From Plakobranchus ocellatus (Eukaryota > Mollusca > Gastropoda > Plakobranchidae): DNA of 20,485 bases. The notes under the pieces are model-generated. The model did no database searches and was not told the origin of the DNA. It saw nothing but the letters and a program-made list of their open reading frames with translations. Position 1 is the first letter of the stretch; the number at the start of each line of letters is the position of its first letter. Positions 15,871 through 20,485 of this stretch are shown in pieces. Both the position numbers and the translations under genes were made by a program. The DNA is taken from positions 5,152-25,636 of the forward strand of contig BLXT01005710.1 of NCBI GenBank assembly GCA_019648995.1. The letters run 5' to 3'.

Positions 15871-17431
15871 AGACTTCTTGGGACACAAAGTGGCCAGTAC
15901 TACCGCAGCCATGACAAGCTATAGGAATTGGGGATCGCCTGTGAGGGCTTGGCGACCGACGGGAGGCTTCAAGCCTACCCACCCAGGCGTCAAGGTGATC
16001 CATTTTTTTGGGACAGCCGAGATTCGAGTTGGGACAGTCGTTTACTATCGTGGCCTTTAGCCTGTCCTCCAGATTGGCCACCAGGTCATACAGGCCCTAC
16101 AGGTCGGACCGTTCATAGCCGTCCCCCTGGGGCCTCGAGGAAGACATGAAGTATCTCCGCTCTTGTGAATCCCTCGGGGGCGTCCTGTCCCAGCCAGGTG
16201 AATAGGCACGAAGCCTGTGGGGGGCCCATTCCGGTAATAAGCACGAGGCCTCTGAGAGGGGGCATACTGCCTGCGGTAGTCCTCATGGGCTGGGGGATGC
16301 CCACCATTATAAGCTTCTCGCGACTGCAACGCACGAATGGTGGCCTCCGACTTATGACCATCCTCCCTCGGACCATACACCGCCGCATGATTGAACTGGT
16401 ACTTAAGGATGTGCGTTGTGGCTTCGCCAATAGACCTCGCGTGCATTTTAGTCGCATGAAGTCCGGCCGCGCGGTCAGTGCAGCCCGTACAGAAGCGAAG
16501 GATCATTTGGTCCTTCTCCCCATGCCAAATACTAGCACCCGGTACCTGTTCAAAAGCAAAGAGGGTGAGGTGGTGAATCCTATCCGCCCACTCTTCAATG
16601 GAGTCATCCCCCTGCTGCCGAGCATTTTGAAAATGGAGCAGTGCAGTATCCCGGAGCTGCCTGGCAGCAAAACGTCTCTCCATATGAGTCATGAGCTCAG
16701 TGTAAGTCATGACCCGGTTCTGCCGCACCAAAAGGGTGTAATACTCGGCAGCTTTACCGACCAGGACCCAACAAAGATAATCCTTGGTGTCCTGGTCAGA
16801 AAATACTTGCTCTCTTGCGAACCGTTCAAACTGAGGCGGATGGCAGCCCAATCAGAGTCCCCTGCATATACTAGGCATTTGGGGGGCTAAATGAAGCGTT
16901 AACCCTTAACAGGGTCTTGGTCGAAATAATCCGCCAAGCCCTCATCACCCCCACGCCTTGCAGAAGACCGATCCAAAGGCCCCCTGGAACGAAGGTCCTC
17001 GCAAGGCTGCCGCCCTTGGCGTTCACCCCGGGAATCAGTCAAACCTTGGATTGAATGATGTTGGCGGCGGTCACCATCGAGATAATTTGAGGGACCGATA
17101 CCCGCGTCATCACTCTGGGAGTCATATTGATTTGCCTTTTTCAAACGACTCTCATGCCAGAAAAAGAGAAAGCATTTCGTTCATTGCAGAGATCAATAAT
17201 GTCTTGCATGTCAGACAAGTCCCAGCGGGCCTCTGAATGAGACGAAGGCGAGACGTCAAAGGAGACCAGCTCCGCCAAGTCCTCAAGATCTTTCCTTACT
17301 AGATCACAGAGGGACTGCAGCGTGAAAGGAATGTCGTCCCGGAGCTTAACAATCCTTTGGGCAGTCTTCTCCCCCACCCCCGGAATGAGGAGCAGATCCT
17401 CCACTGAACATAGATTAACATTCACTTTCAT
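15854..17431 (-). pseudogene. Retroelement gag remnant with N-terminal helix-hairpin-helix motif
   Basis: The start is the ATG at 17431. Residues 7-33 read LCSVEDLLLIPGVGEKTAQR followed by IVKLRDD, a helix-hairpin-helix with PGVG at 17-20. A charged linker follows, with a frame change in a T run near 17150; the linker continues in the 16899-17144 frame. After a stop and another frame change (near 16860; CLVYAGDSDWAA precedes it) comes the capsid-like core at 16851-16400: FERFAREQVF, KDYLCWVLVGKAAEYYTLL, MTHMERRFAARQLRD, DDSIEEWADRIHHLT. An Arg/Pro-rich tail shifts frame near 16080 and leads to a CCHC-type zinc knuckle, CHGCGSTGHF (about 15895). Its last cysteine is displaced; CPKKS lies in another frame. 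Retrotransposon gags package RNA into virus-like particles; the knuckle binds nucleic acid. Confidence 0.85.
17141..17431 (-). pseudogene. Helix-hairpin-helix (ComEA-like) N-terminal domain of gag
   Basis: Starting MKVNVNLCSVEDLLLIPGVG, this segment matches the classic helix-hairpin-helix pattern L-x-x-x-P-G-V-G-x-x-x-A-x-x-I-x-x-x-R, a non-specific DNA- or RNA-binding motif found in ComEA, RuvA and repair nucleases. The rest (LQSLCDLVRKDLEDLAELVS and on) is predicted helical and charged. The ATG is chosen because the residues before it are low-complexity and pyrimidine-tract derived, and because it follows a likely splice acceptor by 50 nt. The frame is lost near 17141 but continues as linker in the adjacent frame. 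Confidence 0.75.
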
Positions 17432-17480
17432 AATGAGTATAGACAAGGTACAGGGAAAGACGGATAGGGACGAGAAATGA

Positions 17481-18535
17481 CTACAAACCAAAAAAGGAAA
17501 CAAAATAAAAAAATACAAAAGGGTAACAATGTACTGGAGGCAGAAACCCGAAAAAAAAAACGATAGGAAAAGTGCAGAACACTAAGTAAAATGCTTACAC
17601 AAAAAGAGGATAAACAATTGAAAAAAGGGCCAGTCCCGAACAGAAATGAAGGGAGGAAGAAGTAAATTAAAAGGCGAAGGATAAAACAGGGAAGCCTAAA
17701 AATATTAGGAGGCGAAGAAAAGAAAAACACGAAAGAACAGATAGGAACCAAGAAAAATAAATAAAGAACTAAACAATTAATTAGAAAAATAAAAAAAAAT
17801 CAAATTGAAGGCTGCACAAAGCACCAGACACAAGTTGTGGCAACTGCCTAAAAGAAGACGGGAAATTATTAGCAGCGTGCCGCAATAATTAGAAGGGTCG
17901 GTGATGAAGTGTACCTGACGAAAATGTCACATAGGTGACGCGGGTGATGATGGGTGATGGTGATGTAAATGCAGAGTGAGAAAACGAGAATCCCAAGTGA
18001 AGGCACAGGAAGTAAGACTTGAAAAATGAAAGAAACACACAAAAAAAGTTTAAAATAAGTTAACATAAGCCAATGCATGAAACACAAAGAAGACGTCACA
18101 ATATAAGCATGGAGCCACAGGGATGCAAGCAGAACAGAAGCAAAAATAAGAAAGAGAGGAATCAAGAAGCGAAGAAATTAAAATCTAATTGAAAAAAGAA
18201 GAAAAACAAGAAGGGAAAATTTATTCGGACAGAAACAGACGAAGAATAAAAGAAAAAGAAATAATCGCAACAAAAAGCAATAGGCAGAAAAACGTTTGCA
18301 GAAAACAAAAGACGAAAAGCCGATGAGTAAATTTGCCCGTCGTTACATTTACGACAGCAACCGCAAAAAAAAAAAACAACAACAAAACAATAAAATAAAA
18401 TAAGTAGATAAATAAATAAATAAATAAATAAATGAAAGAAAAATATAAGAAAAGAAATTAATGAAGCCGCAAGAAAAACAATTACGATAACAAGGGAGGT
18501 GAAGACACAGCGAGCCTAAAGCTACGGTGACTTAC
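17481..18535 (-). other. Predicted intron in the retroelement leader
   Basis: On the minus strand CTAGGTAAGTCACC gives a near-perfect splice donor (GT at 18535-18534). TTTTGTTTCCTTTTTTGG followed by TTTGTAG gives a strong acceptor (AG ends at 17481). The 1055 bp between are strongly pyrimidine-biased on the minus strand (A/G-rich on plus) and contain no coding content. Splicing would bring the leader to within 50 nt of the gag ATG at 17431. This is inference from splice-site quality and composition only. Confidence 0.45.
18404..18434. repeat. (TAAA)n short microsatellite
   Basis: Seven or so AAAT/TAAA units inside the retroelement leader. Confidence 0.85.
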
Positions 18536-18779
18536 CTAGCCGAGAATGCACACACATCAAGGCGTAAGCCAGGGCCTAGGGACCTAGCTTATTTAAGATA
18601 TAACTGCTCAAAGAAAATTATGGAAGAAGAGAACAATCACAAATCGTATAATGAAAATATGCAATGCAAGAGGAGCTATTCGTATGAAAAATGTATACCC
18701 TAAACAGTAGCAAGAAAAGCACAAAAGATAAAAATCCTGATATTATAATATGGATTCGACGCAAATCCGAAAGCCTGAA

Positions 18780-19560
18780 ACAGTTACGAAGAGCTGGTAA
18801 TGGAAACCATCTTTAAATATAATTTACAAAACACCAGGAAACTAAAGGTAGACCTAAAAATGCTATTTATGTTGGACTATGACTGGGACGGAGATCAGAT
18901 CCAAGCCAAACCCAGCCACAGTGAATTGAGTCCAAATGCAATGAACCAAATGCATATGATCCTAGATCTATGTAAAAGAAAATATGGGCTATTTATATAC
19001 TTTGCATAGAATTTGAGCTTATGCTAAACAAGAATACATTCAATCCAGATCGAGGTCAGGACCAGAACAGATTCAGACCAAACCCCAAGACAGGGTGAAG
19101 TCCTAAACCAGATCAAAATCAACCTTAAAAAAAGGGGGGGAAAAGCCTAATATAGATCTATAATTAGCACAACCCGTGACCTAAATAGGGTTAAATCCAG
19201 AACAAGATTGAAATCCAGATGCCAGGAACCAATTCAGATTCAGAACCAATCCTGACCTACTAGGGTCTAATCTAGATCTACACACAAGAAAAATTACAAC
19301 TCCAGATCAAGTCCTGAACCAAACCAGAGCTTAATATTAAGCAAACACAAATAGAAACTAGGAAGCAAAAACGAAAATGAAGATAACAAATTAACAGGCC
19401 AATTTTGATTTAGACTTAGATGAGAAAATCCAGAAAAAGAGTTAACTCAACCAACCACGTAGGTGACTGGCCAAGCCTAGAGAATAGGCCCAGATCCAAG
19501 TCTAGATCTAATGGTCTGGAATAATCTAATCGAGATCTCAGCCCTAGAGCTAGAGTTCAC
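18780..19560. repeat. Decayed short repeats in the retroelement leader (CCAGATC/TCTAGATCT family)
   Basis: Words such as CAGATCCAAGCC, AATCCAGATCGAGG, AAACCAGATCAAAATC, AATCCAGATGCCAGG, ACTCCAGATCAAGTCC and CCCAGATCCAAGTC recur. They are interleaved with ACCAAACC and TCTAGATCTA words at intervals of roughly 20-60 bp. The pattern is too diverged to give a unit by eye but is far above chance. It lies between the primer-binding site and the predicted leader donor. Confidence 0.5.
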
Positions 19561-19610
19561 AAAACCTATAGAATTCTAGGAAAAAAATACTTGACCTCAC
19601 AGGAATCGAA

Positions 19611-19630
19611 GGTTGGAACTCGCAGCGCCA
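19611..19630 (-). other. Primer-binding-site-like sequence
   Basis: Reading on the minus strand, the candidate LTR ends in TTACAACA, then one T, then TGGCGCTGCGAGTTCC. A TGG start right after an LTR ending in CA is the expected form of a site complementary to the 3' CCA end of a priming tRNA, and TTGGCGC is frequent in Ty3/gypsy elements. I could not match it to a specific tRNA. Confidence 0.5.
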
Positions 19631-19631
19631 A

Positions 19632-20058
19632 TGTTGTAATCGTCGAGTTCTTGCATTAACTTCCTTAGTCAGGTGATGGCCTAGAATGAAGGTCTCTTTA
19701 GATAACAGATTTGTGACTTCAAAGACCCTCAAACTAAACTGACTCTTTCTGGCGGTTGATGGGCACTCCCTGGGCCCCCACATGCCTGAGGCTGATGTCA
19801 ACTCCTGCCATCACCTACCTTGGGTCATAGGTCATGGTAGGAGCTATAGGAATATCGGGTGGAAAAAACTCCACATCCCAAAAATGCTCATCAATCCAAA
19901 AACACTCGTATTAAGAGTGATAAATTCAGCACAAATTCAATTTTTAAAAAGACTGAACAAAAATACGGCTAGATATGGATATGAAAAATCTCTTGCTTAC
20001 CATTATACACCTCGACAACTTCTAAATGTACCGTGGTTTCCCAAGCATTACTGTCACA
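19632..20058 (-). repeat. Candidate 5' LTR of the Ty3/gypsy element
   Basis: On the minus strand this 427-bp segment starts TGTGACAGTAATGC and ends TTACAACA, giving TG...CA ends with imperfect inverted termini TGTGACA and ACAACA. It sits directly upstream of the primer-binding-site-like sequence. No second copy is present because the element is cut off at its 3' end, so the LTR cannot be confirmed by comparison within the window. Plus-strand open frame 19782-20084 crosses its edge and is chance. Confidence 0.5.
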
Positions 20059-20419
20059 ATGCTACACACCGTGTAGAACGATAGGATTTACTTAACACAT
20101 ATACATGTCACTTTTTATAGATGCCCTGTTTGACCCCGATAGAATCACTTATTCTGTGATAGAATCAAGAGAAGAGAAGATTGGCCTACACAATTTTCAT
20201 CTTTTGCGGAAACATTTGGGTAATGGTGTGTGTAGTCCAATGGCAGTGTAGAATTTTATTATTTGTTTTCAATAGATTAAATCTACTCGTTCTTGCTCGA
20301 AATGGTCTTTATAATTCTAGAAATAGAGGGAGTGATTTAGGAAAAAGAAGAAAGTGAGGTAGAGGGAGAAGGAGCAGAAGAGGGGTACACAGAGAGAAAG
20401 AGCGAAAGCTTAGGACAGA

Positions 20420-20460
<41 letters not shown>

Positions 20461-20485
20461 ATAGATAGATAGATAGATAGATAGG
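20059..20485. other. Flank of the retroelement, ending in purine-rich and GA/GATA repeats
   Basis: AT-rich sequence without recognisable coding content up to about 20325, then a purine-rich stretch, a pure GA microsatellite at about 20422-20457 and a GATA microsatellite at about 20459-20485 cut by the window edge. Confidence 0.8.

Larger units (their letters stand above)
14394..20058 (-). mobile_element. Ty3/gypsy-type LTR retrotransposon, 3'-truncated and decayed
   Basis: On the minus strand, in element order: candidate 5' LTR (20058-19632), primer-binding-site-like sequence, leader (about 19612-17432), gag with an N-terminal helix-hairpin-helix motif (17431 onward), gag core, zinc knuckle (about 15920-15870), an unclear protease region, and reverse transcriptase (about 15357-14446). 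The frame after reverse transcriptase reads RFKGLTNYHRYHLSQF past a stop. This is the familiar start of the connection to RNase H (RFLGLTNYYRRF-like), and coding similarity then ends near 14394. RNase H, integrase and the 3' LTR are missing. Frame changes near 17144, 16860, 16080 and 15900 and a stop near 15155 show it is inactive. Local GC content is well above the surrounding DNA in the coding part. Confidence 0.85.

Noticed and set aside
16165..16890. 241-codon plus-strand open frame
   Set aside because: It is antisense to the gag core, which has recognisable capsid-like motifs; the plus frame has none.
17428..17751. Phe/Ser/Leu-rich minus-strand open frame resembling a membrane protein
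   Set aside because: It follows from the pyrimidine bias of the retroelement leader and has no conserved features.

Overview
This is eukaryotic, intron-bearing, AT-rich DNA crowded with microsatellites and retroelement remains. It is most likely from a gastropod mollusc, probably a heterobranch or pulmonate snail. The strongest clue is a complete plus-strand dermatopontin gene of the short, three-repeat type known from snail shell matrix. A tRNA-derived SINE of the kind common in molluscs and a Penelope-like element also fit. I recognise no bacterial-style operons, CRISPR arrays or rRNA genes.

Layout. Positions 1-4482 are intergenic: an ATT microsatellite, a purine-rich stretch and about 1.8 kb of decayed tandem repeats (about 2.6-4.35 kb). 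Positions 4518-10782 hold the dermatopontin coding region in four exons (4518-4743, 5803-5934, 9835-9958, 10737-10782). These join in phase into 175 codons plus a stop, with an AATAAA 79 bp after the stop. The 3.9-kb intron 2 carries a decayed, antisense Penelope-like retroelement (about 6977-9120) with a reverse transcriptase and a GIY-YIG nuclease, flanked by long simple repeats. Positions 10870-14030 are intergenic, with a GA microsatellite, one clear and one doubtful tRNA-derived SINE, and a small hairpin. Positions 14034-14283 may be a terminal exon of an unidentified gene.

Positions about 14394-20058 are a minus-strand, 3'-truncated Ty3/gypsy-type LTR element. In its own 5'-to-3' order it has a candidate 5' LTR (20058 to 19632), a primer-binding-site-like sequence, a 2.2-kb leader, a gag that begins with a helix-hairpin-helix motif, a gag core, a zinc knuckle, and reverse transcriptase. 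It stops just after reverse transcriptase. RNase H, integrase and the 3' LTR are absent, and several frameshifts and stops show it is dead. The window ends in GA and GATA microsatellites.

The only gene that looks intact is dermatopontin; the other coding signals are remnants of mobile elements. The most interesting observations are the helix-hairpin-helix N-terminus on gag, a strong donor and acceptor pair suggesting a 1.05-kb intron in the element's leader, and the clean repeat-per-exon structure of dermatopontin with a divergent third repeat.
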